Positions 7,789 to 15,387 of a stretch of DNA of 20,621 nt are shown piece after piece; position 1 is the first letter of the stretch, and every line of letters starts with the position of its first letter. The stretch spans positions 1 to 20,621 of the forward strand of contig JAIRMX010000149.1 in assembly GCA_031258375.1 (NCBI GenBank). Direction: 5' to 3'. The notes under the pieces were generated by a model. That model was given only the letters and a program-made list of their open reading frames with translations. It made no database searches and was not told the DNA's origin. The translations under genes and the position numbers were made by a program. Origin of the DNA: Elusimicrobiota bacterium. GTDB lineage: Bacteria; Elusimicrobiota; Elusimicrobia; Elusimicrobiales; Elusimicrobiaceae.

Positions 7789-7813
7789 TTGATAACTTAC
7801 ATTAAGTTATCAA
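7789..7813. other. Hairpin between convergent pilin and decarboxylase genes
   Basis: An 11-bp perfect inverted repeat (TTGATAACTTA at 7789-7799, TAAGTTATCAA at 7803-7813, 3-base loop) lies between the pilin stop at 7728 and the end of the minus-strand decarboxylase at 7878. It is AT-rich and lacks a flanking T-run, so it is a weak terminator at best, but no better one is seen for either gene. Confidence 0.4.
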
Positions 7814-7877
7814 ATTTATAGATATAAGAAAGTTCTTTGAAAAATTTCAAGCGGGCTTTTTGGCTTATGATATAAAA

Positions 7878-9755
7878 TTATCTGATTTTATTTTTGTTAA
7901 GCGTGCTTACCCAATACTTAACTTTGCCGTTCTCATAAGTCTTCTTTATGCCGTGAAACTCCGTTTCAAAACCGGGGAAAGTATTTTCAAATCCTTCATT
8001 TAAACGCAAAAAAAGCATAATCGGAGAATCCGCCGAAGGGAAACGCTCGCCGGGCATAATAACCGGCACGCCCGGCGGATAGGGCAGTATCATAAAAACG
8101 GACACGCGGCCGGGCGCGTTGCAAAGCTCCACATACTCGGTTTTGCCTTCGGAAAGGCCGTAATAAGCTTTGTGCGGGGCAACGGCTTGTTCGGGAAGTT
8201 CGCTGTATAAAGAAGCGCATTTTTTCATAATATCGTTACTTTTCAAAAACGCATGCATATCTTTGCATAAATCGGCAAGCCCCATATTTTCATATCGTTT
8301 AGGATATGCTGCCGCAATAGACGAAAACCATTTGGCGACCGGAGCATTATCATTATATTCCAATTTAAAATCGTGCAGCACGCGAAGAAGTTCGGCAGTT
8401 CGCTCGGTGCTGACGCCGGGGGCAAATAAAAAAAGCAAATTATAAAAACCGATTTTCTCCGGTATAACGCCGCGCGCCTGCAAGTATTTTTTTACTATGC
8501 ACGCAGGTATGCCAAAATCGGTCATAGAAGCGTCGGGGTTCACTCCGGGCGTCAGCAGAGTTACCTTCAACGGGTCCAAAATTAAATCGTCTTCCTTGCC
8601 AATATCCATGCCCGTCCATTTGGAGTCCGGTTTCAACGCCCATTGCTGAGGATACTTTGTTAAATGAATATTTTCCGGCTGCCACGCAGTAAACCACCAA
8701 TCTCCCTTTTTGGCGTATCGTTCGCCGGCGCGTCGTATGGCCCGACGGAAACGAACGGCCGTATTTATGGCTTTGTTTATCAAATCGTAGCCGCTTTCTT
8801 TCATAATTTGAGTATTCACGTCCAGCGAAGCAAACAGAGGATAAAAAGGAGACGTGCTAGAATGCATCAAATTTGCTTCCAGTAAACCCTGCAAATCCAG
8901 TTCGCAGTCTTTGGCGGTTCCCTGCCTGAAATGCAGCATCGAACATTGGGAAAACGCCAGCAATAATTTATGCGTCGATTGCGTCGCAAACACAGGCGGC
9001 AGATGCGCGCCGCGCCGTTTAATATACGGACTCATTGCGTAGCGGCGTTCGTAAAACGGGTGAAAAGCGGCGTATGCATACCAAGCTTCGTCAAAAAGCA
9101 AAAAATGCGTCAAGTCCGACATTTGCGCTTTAATTTTATCGGCATTATAAATAATGCCGTCGTATGTGGAATTTGTCAACACGGTTAATTGCACTTTGGC
9201 TGCTTTTCTGTTGGTGGCCAGACGGCTGGCGGAAATTTTCGCGCGTATGGATTCTTTGCCAAATTGTTCAAAACCCACCGGGCCGATCATTCCGTATGAA
9301 CAAGGTTTCGGGGTCAAATATATCGGAACAGCCTCGTTCATAATAATGGCGTGCATAACGGATTTATGGCAGTTCCTGCCGACTAATACCAAATCTCCGG
9401 GAGCAACCGTGGCAAAAAATACGACTTTATTGGCGGTGGAAGTGCCGTTCAAAACAAAAAAAGTAGTATCCGCGCCGAATATTTCGGCGGCGCGTTTTTC
9501 GGCTTCGGCAGACTGGCCGCAATGTTCCAAAATGGAACCAAGTTCTTCCACGCTGCTAGAAACGTCGGCCTGAAAAAGATGATGGCCGAAGAACTCGTAA
9601 AAATCTCTGCCCGCGGGGCAGGATTTCAGCCCGTTTCCGCTTGCGTGTCCCGGCGTGCTCCACAGCGTCGCTTTCTGTTTTACGAATTTTTTAAGCGCGC
9701 CGTAAAAAGGCGGGAGATTTTTATCCTCTTCGTCGGAATTATCAACTGTTTTCAT
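7878..9755 (-). CDS. PLP-dependent Orn/Lys/Arg decarboxylase
   Basis: The 625-residue protein from the ATG is a fold-type I amino acid decarboxylase of the Orn/Lys/Arg major group, producing agmatine, cadaverine or putrescine; the substrate cannot be assigned by eye. Visible features are STPGHASG near residue 35, the phosphate-binding LNGTSTANK near 102-110, LLFDEAWYAY with the PLP-ring Asp near 222, and ATQSTHK with the Schiff-base Lys at 263. Family members of 710-760 residues have an N-terminal wing domain that is absent here. The ATG at 9755 is preferred because GAGG lies 6 bases upstream; the longer TTG start at 9767 would overlap that Shine-Dalgarno. It is transcribed divergently from mutL, with an extended -10 promoter at 9826-9834. 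Possible roles are polyamine synthesis or acid resistance. Confidence 0.9.
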   Translation of the reverse strand: MKTVDNSDEEDKNLPPFYGALKKFVKQKATLWSTPGHASGNGLKSCPAGRDFYEFFGHHLFQADVSSSVEELGSILEHCGQSAEAEKRAAEIFGADTTFFVLNGTSTANKVVFFATVAPGDLVLVGRNCHKSVMHAIIMNEAVPIYLTPKPCSYGMIGPVGFEQFGKESIRAKISASRLATNRKAAKVQLTVLTNSTYDGIIYNADKIKAQMSDLTHFLLFDEAWYAYAAFHPFYERRYAMSPYIKRRGAHLPPVFATQSTHKLLLAFSQCSMLHFRQGTAKDCELDLQGLLEANLMHSSTSPFYPLFASLDVNTQIMKESGYDLINKAINTAVRFRRAIRRAGERYAKKGDWWFTAWQPENIHLTKYPQQWALKPDSKWTGMDIGKEDDLILDPLKVTLLTPGVNPDASMTDFGIPACIVKKYLQARGVIPEKIGFYNLLFLFAPGVSTERTAELLRVLHDFKLEYNDNAPVAKWFSSIAAAYPKRYENMGLADLCKDMHAFLKSNDIMKKCASLYSELPEQAVAPHKAYYGLSEGKTEYVELCNAPGRVSVFMILPYPPGVPVIMPGERFPSADSPIMLFLRLNEGFENTFPGFETEFHGIKKTYENGKVKYWVSTLNKNKIR

Positions 9756-9807
9756 ATTAAGCCTCAAATCGGACGTTTTTACAGACGGCTAAGCAAAATA
9801 TCGCGAG

Positions 9808-9834
9808 TTGTCCGCGACAAATATCATTGTAGCA
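9808..9834 (-). promoter_or_regulatory. Extended -10 promoter and dyad of the decarboxylase gene
   Basis: On the minus strand TGCTACAAT (9826-9834) is an extended -10 box with no good -35. About 6 bases downstream, at the expected transcription start, is a 5-bp dyad TTGTC-CGC-GACAA (9808-9820), a possible operator or start-site hairpin. The leader to the ATG is about 64 nt. Confidence 0.35.
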
Positions 9835-9907
9835 AATTTTCCAAGTTGCCACGAGATAAAAAATCCGCCGCCGCCTTCCGTCTGCCGGGCAAACGAGAAC
9901 AAACATT

Positions 9908-9916
9908 TGCTATAAT
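9908..9916 (+). promoter_or_regulatory. Extended -10 promoter upstream of mutL
   Basis: TGCTATAAT has a perfect -10 hexamer at 9911-9916 preceded by the TGn extension. Six bases on is an ATG (9923) opening a 21-codon frame that ends at 9988, 10 bases before the mutL start. This may be a leaderless leader peptide or chance. A second -10-like box, TAATAT with TGT in front, lies 7 bases before the mutL ATG itself. Confidence 0.45.
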
Positions 9917-9998
9917 TTTGTTATGAAAAACCAAAGCCGCCTTTATTGGATTATCGGCGGCAGAAATATTCGTATAGCGTATTGTTAATATTTTTTAT

Positions 9999-11876
9999 AT
10001 GAATCAAATTAAACTTTTGGATAAGCAAACCGCAAGCAAAATCGCCGCGGGCGAAGTTATAGAACGCCCCGCCGGCGTGCTTAAAGAGCTTATTGAAAAC
10101 AGCCTTGACGCGCGGGCCGCAGTCATAAATATCGATATAGAAAACGCGGGTAAAACTTTAATACGCGTAAACGACGACGGCGACGGAATGCCGGCGCAGG
10201 ATTTGCCGCTTGCCGTTTTGCGCCATACCACAAGCAAAATAAGCACTTTCGACGATATGGATAATTTGCAAACTTTCGGCTTTCGCGGCGAGGCTTTGTT
10301 CTCCGTTTCGGCGATAAGCAAAGTCGGCATAATCTCGGCGCGGGAAGGCCAAACCGGAAGCCAGATAAAAGTCGAAGCCGGCAAAGTTACGGCGCAAACC
10401 GCCGCGCCTTCCGTTAAAGGAACTACCGTAGAGGTTAGAGATTTATTTTTTAATACTCCGGCGCGCTTAAAATTTTTGAAATCCGACACCGTTGAAAGAA
10501 GCCATTTGCTTTGCGCCGCGGAGGAAGCCGCAATGGCAAATCCGCAGGTAAGTTTCAATATCAAAACGGACGGTGCTAAAATTTACGCGCTGCCCGCGCA
10601 AAATGACGACGAAGAAGGTTTGCGTCGGCGCATTTCCAAAATAATCGGCGCGCAAATAACGAAAGATTTAATCTTTATAAAAAACGACAAATTCGGTTTT
10701 CGCGCTTTTGTATCCGCCTCGGATAAACTTATCGCCGCGCGCGATAATGTTTTTTTCTTTATAAACAGGCGTCCGGTAAACTGCAAAGTCTTGCAGCAGG
10801 CGGTTTATAAAGCGTATCAGCCTTACCGCGCCAAAGAAAAGCATCCCGTAATTATTTTGTTTTTACAAATACCGCCCGACGAGTTTGATATAAACATTCA
10901 CCCGCAAAAAAAAGAAGTCAAATTTGCCGACGAGTCCGAAATTTTTAACTTTATTTACAGACAAATTTCGTCCGCCGTGCTTGGGAAAAGCGGCGTTGAA
11001 CAGATTAATTTACAAACCGATTTTAAAACTTCGGATATTCGTTCTCACGCGCCGGCTTTGCAAACCGATACGGCCGCGCCGGCCGAAATTGCAAAACTCA
11101 GCAATATGCTGAACGCAAAAATGGAAGCCGCGCGGCCTTTATTTGAAGTCAGAGATTTTGACGGACCGTCAAAATATTCCCTCAGGCCGCAAGAAACGCC
11201 GGCGGGTGTTTTTACGGGCGTAAATTTTGAAACTAAAATTGAAACGAAGCAGCCGGAGCAAAACGCAGTTCAAAATCCTGCGCAGCCGTCTTGGTTCAAC
11301 CCCCCGTATAATTATTTAGGACAGCTGCACAAAAGCTATCTTGCGTTTGAAAATCCGCAGGGACTTGTTTTGGTCGATCAGCATGCCGCGCAGGAGAGAA
11401 TATTTTTTGAAGAATATTTAAACTCGCTTGAAAATAACACTACCCAAAAACAGACGCTTATGTTTCCCGTCAACGTGGAACTTTCCGCCAGCAATGTCGA
11501 AAGCATTTTGGCGTGGCGGGATATTTTAGAGAGAGCCGGTTTTGAAATATCAAGATTTTCGCCGAGTATTTTGCTTATAAGCACGGTACCTAATATTTTG
11601 AAATTTAAAGACGACAGCCTGCGGGATTTTATTGTCTCGCTTTCCGGCGTTATAGGCGCGCCTTCAAAATCGGGCAACAGTCTTAAATATAAATTAATTT
11701 CCACTATGGCATGCAAAAAATCAATAAAGGCAGGAGAGAGTTTGGATAAAACTCAGGCGGACGCGCTTATGCAAAATCTCAAAAAATGCGCGGACGGTCT
11801 GCATTGCCCGCACGGCCGCCCGACTTTGATTACGCTTGATATAAAAGAAATTGCCAAAAAATTCGGCAGAATTTAG
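9999..11876 (+). CDS. mutL: DNA mismatch repair protein MutL with endonuclease motif
   Basis: The 625-residue protein couples mismatch recognition by MutS to strand removal. The N-terminal GHKL ATPase shows ELIENSLDAR with the catalytic Glu and Mg-binding Asn near residues 31-40, DDGDGM near 59, FGFRGEAL near 93-100, and GTTVEVRDLFFNTPAR near 142-157. A Pro/Ala-rich linker covers roughly 345-430. The C-terminal dimerisation domain carries DQHAAQERIFFE from Asp460, an exact fit to DQHA(x)2E(x)4E, plus ACKKSIKAGE, CPHGRPT and the terminal FGRI, the other metal-site motifs of nicking MutL proteins. This implies MutH-independent repair in which MutL itself cuts the daughter strand. The ATG has no Shine-Dalgarno; TAATAT 7 bases upstream suggests a leaderless start. 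Confidence 0.97.
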   Translation: MNQIKLLDKQTASKIAAGEVIERPAGVLKELIENSLDARAAVINIDIENAGKTLIRVNDDGDGMPAQDLPLAVLRHTTSKISTFDDMDNLQTFGFRGEALFSVSAISKVGIISAREGQTGSQIKVEAGKVTAQTAAPSVKGTTVEVRDLFFNTPARLKFLKSDTVERSHLLCAAEEAAMANPQVSFNIKTDGAKIYALPAQNDDEEGLRRRISKIIGAQITKDLIFIKNDKFGFRAFVSASDKLIAARDNVFFFINRRPVNCKVLQQAVYKAYQPYRAKEKHPVIILFLQIPPDEFDINIHPQKKEVKFADESEIFNFIYRQISSAVLGKSGVEQINLQTDFKTSDIRSHAPALQTDTAAPAEIAKLSNMLNAKMEAARPLFEVRDFDGPSKYSLRPQETPAGVFTGVNFETKIETKQPEQNAVQNPAQPSWFNPPYNYLGQLHKSYLAFENPQGLVLVDQHAAQERIFFEEYLNSLENNTTQKQTLMFPVNVELSASNVESILAWRDILERAGFEISRFSPSILLISTVPNILKFKDDSLRDFIVSLSGVIGAPSKSGNSLKYKLISTMACKKSIKAGESLDKTQADALMQNLKKCADGLHCPHGRPTLITLDIKEIAKKFGRI

Positions 11877-11925
11877 TATGTTGTTTGGCAATTTGGCCGT
11901 AAAATTTCCCCTAAAACAATATAAA

Positions 11926-12108
11926 TTACGGATTTGGCGCTAACGTTACCGTTACTTTTTTTATTTCGGATTCCAAACAATTACACCTACTAAGGGACTC
12001 AACATCCCCAATATCAATAAGATATTCGGGCTTGCCAAGCATATTTTCTAAGACTTTCCTATGGCATCTATAATGCTCCTCCCCAAAAGCGGTATAAACA
12101 ACATCATA
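11926..12108 (-). pseudogene. Orphan C-terminal fragment of an unrecognised protein
   Basis: On the minus strand an open frame of about 61 codons ends in TAA at 11926-11928 and has no plausible start at its upstream side. It reads Y-D-V-V-Y-T-A-F-G-E-E-H-Y-R-C-H-R-K-V-L-E-N-M-L-G-K and ends in T-V-T-L-A-P-N-P. It looks protein-like (mixed charge, codon use like neighbours) but I do not recognise the family. The frame is cut at 12108 exactly where the 203-bp repeat begins, and an in-frame TAA lies just inside the repeat. I infer that it is the 3' end of a gene truncated by arrival of the repeat-bounded segment. Confidence 0.45.
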
Positions 12109-12311
12109 TTTATTCTCACGTTATCAAGGTTTTGTAGGACATCAACCCCCCTGCCGAAGACTGTAATCGGGCAATCTTCTATAAAGTATCCTAGAAACTC
12201 CCACGCTTAGCGCCGGGGTTTCTGCTATATAAAACCCGTCTCCAGATGACGCAGACATGCGGGTTTATAGGCAGAAGAGAAAGAAAAATGCTTTGCCGAC
12301 TGTAAAAATAA
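12109..12311. repeat. 203-bp dispersed repeat, copy 1
   Basis: This stretch is about 90% identical (20 differences by hand count, no gaps) to 14674-14876 in the same orientation. It contains a hairpin GAAACTCC...GGGGTTTC (about 12192-12220, with a small inner CGC-TTA-GCG stem), a second stem TATAAAACCCG...CGGGTTTATA (about 12223-12274), and a closing pairing AGGCA...TTGCC near 12275-12300. Six of the 20 differences cluster in the loop and arm of the second hairpin. Hairpins of this form resemble ends of IS200/IS605 elements or derived non-autonomous palindromic elements, but the identity is not established. Confidence 0.85.
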
Positions 12312-12348
12312 GAAAACCCCGTCTTTTTAAGACGGGGTTTTTCTTATT
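12307..12348 (-). terminator. Terminator of the giant pilin-fusion gene
   Basis: A stem with GC core CCCCGTCTT/AAGACGGGG (12317-12325 and 12329-12337, 3-base loop) is extended by AATAAGAAAA/TTTTTCTTATT arms, with A- and T-runs on both sides, so it can act on either strand. It overlaps the stop codon of the minus-strand gene (12344-12346) and the last bases of repeat copy 1. Confidence 0.85.
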
Positions 12349-14275
12349 GCGGATTCGTACATTTTATATTTCTGTACATATAATTCCCGGTGTTTTTTTG
12401 ACAAGTGCTAGTATGAATATTATATTTACACCTAAGATCGCATTTAACAACTTTTACTCCGCCTGAACACCCTGTCTCGGTATGTGCGGCAAAATAACTC
12501 GTTGCAACGCAATAGTTCTTTTTTGTACTCTCACAAATAGCTTTCGTACGGTACGAAAGCGTATTAAACTCGCCAACATTAGAACAGTTAGGAAAATTGA
12601 CACCATAACCAGTATCATTGTAACCGTCTACGGCCACAACGTCGGAGTAAGTCTTATTATTAAATTTAATTGAGAAATTCGGTGTTACTCCGCTAGCAGA
12701 TGCGATACAGATAGCTCTGGGTATCGATTGACCAGCAATACTATATTTAGCAAAAGTGATACTTGGAGTTATTTGCGAGCTTCCGCTAACCGTTACGGAA
12801 TCTCTGGTGTAATTCGTAACAGATTTACCCACATCGCTATCGCTAGAACAACTTGGAGGATACTTAGAGGTATTTTCTGTTGAACAGTCCTTATTCTCAC
12901 TTGTCGTCGTCGTGACTACTTTATACTTAGGTTTCCCATCATGATAAGGACTAAAATAAATATCAGTACAGGACGAAGAATAGCCTTTATAGTCAAATTC
13001 TCTCTCTTTATTCTTATTGGGGCACGTGTCTTGCATGGAAGAATCTGCAACAGGCTGGGGAACACTTGCAGTACACGCCTCTAAACATTGCATGCCCTTT
13101 TTATAATATCCGTCGTCACATTGTAGAAGACCTCCAGCCTCACATTGGTCAGAACAGATGTAATACCCATGTTCGTTGTAGTAATATTTTTCTCCAGGTT
13201 TACAGTATCCTTCATCCTCACACTCACCGCTCCATACCACTTCTTTCCATTGTCCCGTTGCACTATCGCATTCTACCGTTCCGCTCTCTTTCCCGCACTT
13301 ATTTCCGCAATCTCTTGTAAGCTCCGGTTTCTTTGAATCGTCACATTCTTTTTTTGGTATACACATATTGCCGCCGTCGGAGAAAGTGTAGCCGCTTTCG
13401 CATTCGCAAGTACTGCTACAGTTTGGATCATAGCCGTATTCACATATGCCTTCTCCTGTACAGTCGCTCCACCCTGTACCCTCGTCATTACATGTCTTCT
13501 TTGCACATTTACTGCACTCTTTCGTACTTGTATCTCCAGGAGTACAAACCTGCGGAGCCTCGTTACAAGTATAAAGCGTTGTACCACTACAGTCCGTACA
13601 CGATGTAGATCCGTTTGTACACGTTGAGTCTGATGTTAACCCTGTACAACTTGAGCTTCCTCCGGATACGCAGCTTGTACATCCGTTCCCATTCCAGCTT
13701 GTTCCGCTGGGACAACATAATGAAGGATTCTTATCGCAAAAATCTCCCGCTAACCCTCCTTCTTCTCCGCCCCCATCACCTCCTCCATTAACGCTCCCTC
13801 CAACCGCCTTACAGTTTATGTCTCTTGCTTCTCCCGTTGGTATCCTTTTGCCTACCGCTTCGCACCCTTCCCCTACGCATATCTCTTTGTTCGTCTCATA
13901 GTTCCTGTATATACTGTATTTATCCGCAGCCCTCTCCGCTATCAAACACCCTCCTCTCATCGTATATTTGAAATTCCCTACTTCTACTCCGCTCTCAGTA
14001 CTCTCCTTATTTCCCCGTAATCCCCTTATCGGCGCCTTTAACTCGTCAAACGTGCTTGCATATCTGTCATTACTCACTATATATGCTTCCTGCTTCATTG
14101 ATGCCATAGATAATACTTCCAACGCGTCGCTTACCCTGCTGTTCCTTACTGCCTTGCTATATATAGGATATGCTATCATTCCTAATATAACTATAACTAT
14201 CAGCGCTACCAGCATCTCAGATAACGTAAATCCTTCCTTCCATTTACGCTTTATTCTTATTAATACTTTCTTCAT
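12344..14275 (-). CDS. Giant cysteine-rich protein with type IV pilin N-terminus
   Basis: The 643-residue protein starts with a class III prepilin leader: basic residues 1-15, cleavage after Gly15, Phe16 as mature residue 1, Glu20 at +5, and helix LVALIVIVILGMIAYPIY. A pilin-like head follows to about residue 157, then a Gly/Glu linker (159-174), then an ectodomain to the C-terminus with 44 of the 48 cysteines. The stretch 180-400 has many C-x(2-8)-C spacings resembling small disulfide-knotted repeats. The last ~200 residues are less Cys-dense and Ser/Thr-rich. Ordinary pilins are 120-200 residues. I infer a pilus-tip or surface-displayed adhesin, or another secreted binding protein. The Shine-Dalgarno AAGGGGG precedes the ATG by about 9 bases. 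Arg is mostly AGA/AGG and the coding strand is very purine-rich, unlike neighbouring genes. It is flanked by two direct 203-bp repeats. Confidence 0.85.
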   Translation of the reverse strand: MKKVLIRIKRKWKEGFTLSEMLVALIVIVILGMIAYPIYSKAVRNSRVSDALEVLSMASMKQEAYIVSNDRYASTFDELKAPIRGLRGNKESTESGVEVGNFKYTMRGGCLIAERAADKYSIYRNYETNKEICVGEGCEAVGKRIPTGEARDINCKAVGGSVNGGGDGGGEEGGLAGDFCDKNPSLCCPSGTSWNGNGCTSCVSGGSSSCTGLTSDSTCTNGSTSCTDCSGTTLYTCNEAPQVCTPGDTSTKECSKCAKKTCNDEGTGWSDCTGEGICEYGYDPNCSSTCECESGYTFSDGGNMCIPKKECDDSKKPELTRDCGNKCGKESGTVECDSATGQWKEVVWSGECEDEGYCKPGEKYYYNEHGYYICSDQCEAGGLLQCDDGYYKKGMQCLEACTASVPQPVADSSMQDTCPNKNKEREFDYKGYSSSCTDIYFSPYHDGKPKYKVVTTTTSENKDCSTENTSKYPPSCSSDSDVGKSVTNYTRDSVTVSGSSQITPSITFAKYSIAGQSIPRAICIASASGVTPNFSIKFNNKTYSDVVAVDGYNDTGYGVNFPNCSNVGEFNTLSYRTKAICESTKKNYCVATSYFAAHTETGCSGGVKVVKCDLRCKYNIHTSTCQKNTGNYMYRNIKCTNPQ

Positions 14276-14673
14276 ATCCCTTACCCCCTTTCTCTCTCAG
14301 CTAAACCCAACTCGTCTCCCTATTTTACTTCTCCCCTCCCTTACTAAATGGATAAAACAACTTTTTGCAATAATTCAATTCCTCTCCTTCCCTCCTTTTA
14401 TAAAAATTGACTAAATAACAGAACCTAACGAATTAAAAAAATAAAGCCAAGTTAAAAAAGAAAAATTACAATTTTATTTAACATTAGCTTTCTCTATATA
14501 CAATACAACTCTTCTCTTGAATACTCCCCTACATGCGGGGAAGCCTCTTTTTATTCTTTTATTTATCTTTTCCTATTCATATCTTCTTCTTTCTCTTTTT
14601 TCTTTATTACTGTTATTTTATAGCCAAAGCCTATAATACCCTGACCTTTCCCTATATATTTATAATATACTAC
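14276..14673 (-). other. Gene-free, purine-rich (minus strand) upstream region of the giant pilin gene
   Basis: No convincing gene is seen in these 398 bases. The minus strand carries long purine runs next to the gene (about 14276-14400) and again at about 14545-14625, giving a strong strand asymmetry. A perfect AAGGAGG-type Shine-Dalgarno near 14393 is followed by TTG and only 17 codons. No clear -35/-10 pair stands out. The region belongs to the segment bounded by the two 203-bp repeats. Confidence 0.5.
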
Positions 14674-14876
14674 TTTATTCCCACGTTATCAAGACTTTGT
14701 AGGACATCAACCCCCCTGCCTAAGGCTGTAATCGGGTGATCTTCTATAAAGTATCCTAGAAACTCCCGCGCTTAGCACCGGGGTTTCCGCTATATAAAAC
14801 CCGCTTCCAGATGCCACGGGGAGGCGGGTTTATAGGCAGAAGAGAAGGAAAAATGCTCTGCCGACTGTAAAAATAA
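14674..14876. repeat. 203-bp dispersed repeat, copy 2
   Basis: This is the direct-orientation partner of 12109-12311, with the same length and no gaps. Its second hairpin has a different, still-paired extension (CCCGCTTCC with GGGAGGCGGG). The closing pair is GGCAG...CTGCC where copy 1 has GGCAG...TTGCC, a G-U compatible change. These differences preserve pairing, which hints at a structural constraint. The right edge meets a truncated Fur-family gene after one base. Confidence 0.85.
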
Positions 14877-14877
14877 T

Positions 14878-15087
14878 TCTGAGATGAGCCTCGGCACAGT
14901 ATACCGCAATCTCAACTTGCTTGCTAAAATAGGCGAAATAAAATGCTTAAAAGGCTTTGATACAAAAGAGCATTTTGATCATAATACTTTTGACCATTGC
15001 CATATAAAATGCAGCGTTTGCGGTATAATTGAGGATATTATGCTTCCTAAAATTCTAGCAAAGCATTTAGATAATCTTAAAAAGTAA
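14878..15087 (+). pseudogene. Fur/PerR-family regulator fragment, truncated at both ends
   Basis: The frame reads S-L-G-T-V-Y-R-N-L-N-L-L-A, the end of the winged-helix DNA-binding domain of Fur/PerR proteins, then HFDHNTFDHCHIKCSVCGIIEDI, the start of the metal-binding dimerisation domain with the first CxxC cysteine pair. About 50 N-terminal residues and the last ~35 residues with the second Cys pair are missing. The 5' break coincides with the right edge of repeat copy 2. The 3' break (after D-N-L-K-K) is about 10 bases from an IS relic. The ATG at 14884 is an internal Met in the family alignment, not a real start. It is almost certainly non-functional. Confidence 0.8.
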
Positions 15088-15096
15088 GCTGATTAA

Positions 15097-15385
15097 GAGT
15101 ATTTAATAATAAATTCAATGAGTTTAATTCTTCTTTCTCTTTTGAGACCGCAATGCCTTTTTACTCTGTTTTTTAAGTGTGTAAAGCACCCCTCACAACT
15201 TGTTGTATTTCTAAATCTTTAAACGCCTTGTATGTAAACAAATAAGGCATATTTTTCTTTAAACTAAAGAACGCGCCGCGCAGTCTGCGGCCTTGCATTC
15301 ATTGTTTTCATTGCGTTCTTTGCCGTTTCTGTTTTAACGCGGCGTATGCCACCTTAAAACTGTCATAATCATACTTCAAAAAATC
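15097..15385 (-). pseudogene. IS transposase relic, same family as the element at 3096-4099
   Basis: Read on the minus strand with several frameshifts and stops, the stretch gives DYDSF, then K-E-R-N-E, then RRLRGAFFSLKKN, then LFTYKAF, then T-T-S-C-E-G-C-F-T-H-L-K and RHCGLKRERRIKLIEFIIK. These follow in the same order as residues ~150-250 of the transposase ending at 4109. Here the NTTNSC(D/E)G motif has Glu. The N-terminal half and both inverted repeats are gone. It lies directly between the Fur fragment and the stop codon of the HAD gene (15388). Confidence 0.85.
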
Positions 15386-15387
15386 GA

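Noticed and set aside
9923..9988. 21-codon leader ORF before mutL
   Set aside because: It follows a good -10 box at leaderless spacing, but it is short, has no attenuator-like codons or hairpin, and cannot be distinguished from chance.
12109..12225. Minus-strand peptide frame running through both 203-bp repeats (AxEFLGYFIED...VDVLQxLDNV)
   Set aside because: It is open in both copies, but the differences between copies in this frame are nearly all amino-acid changing, there is no start codon, and it begins at an in-frame stop within a hairpin. It does not behave as a conserved coding region.
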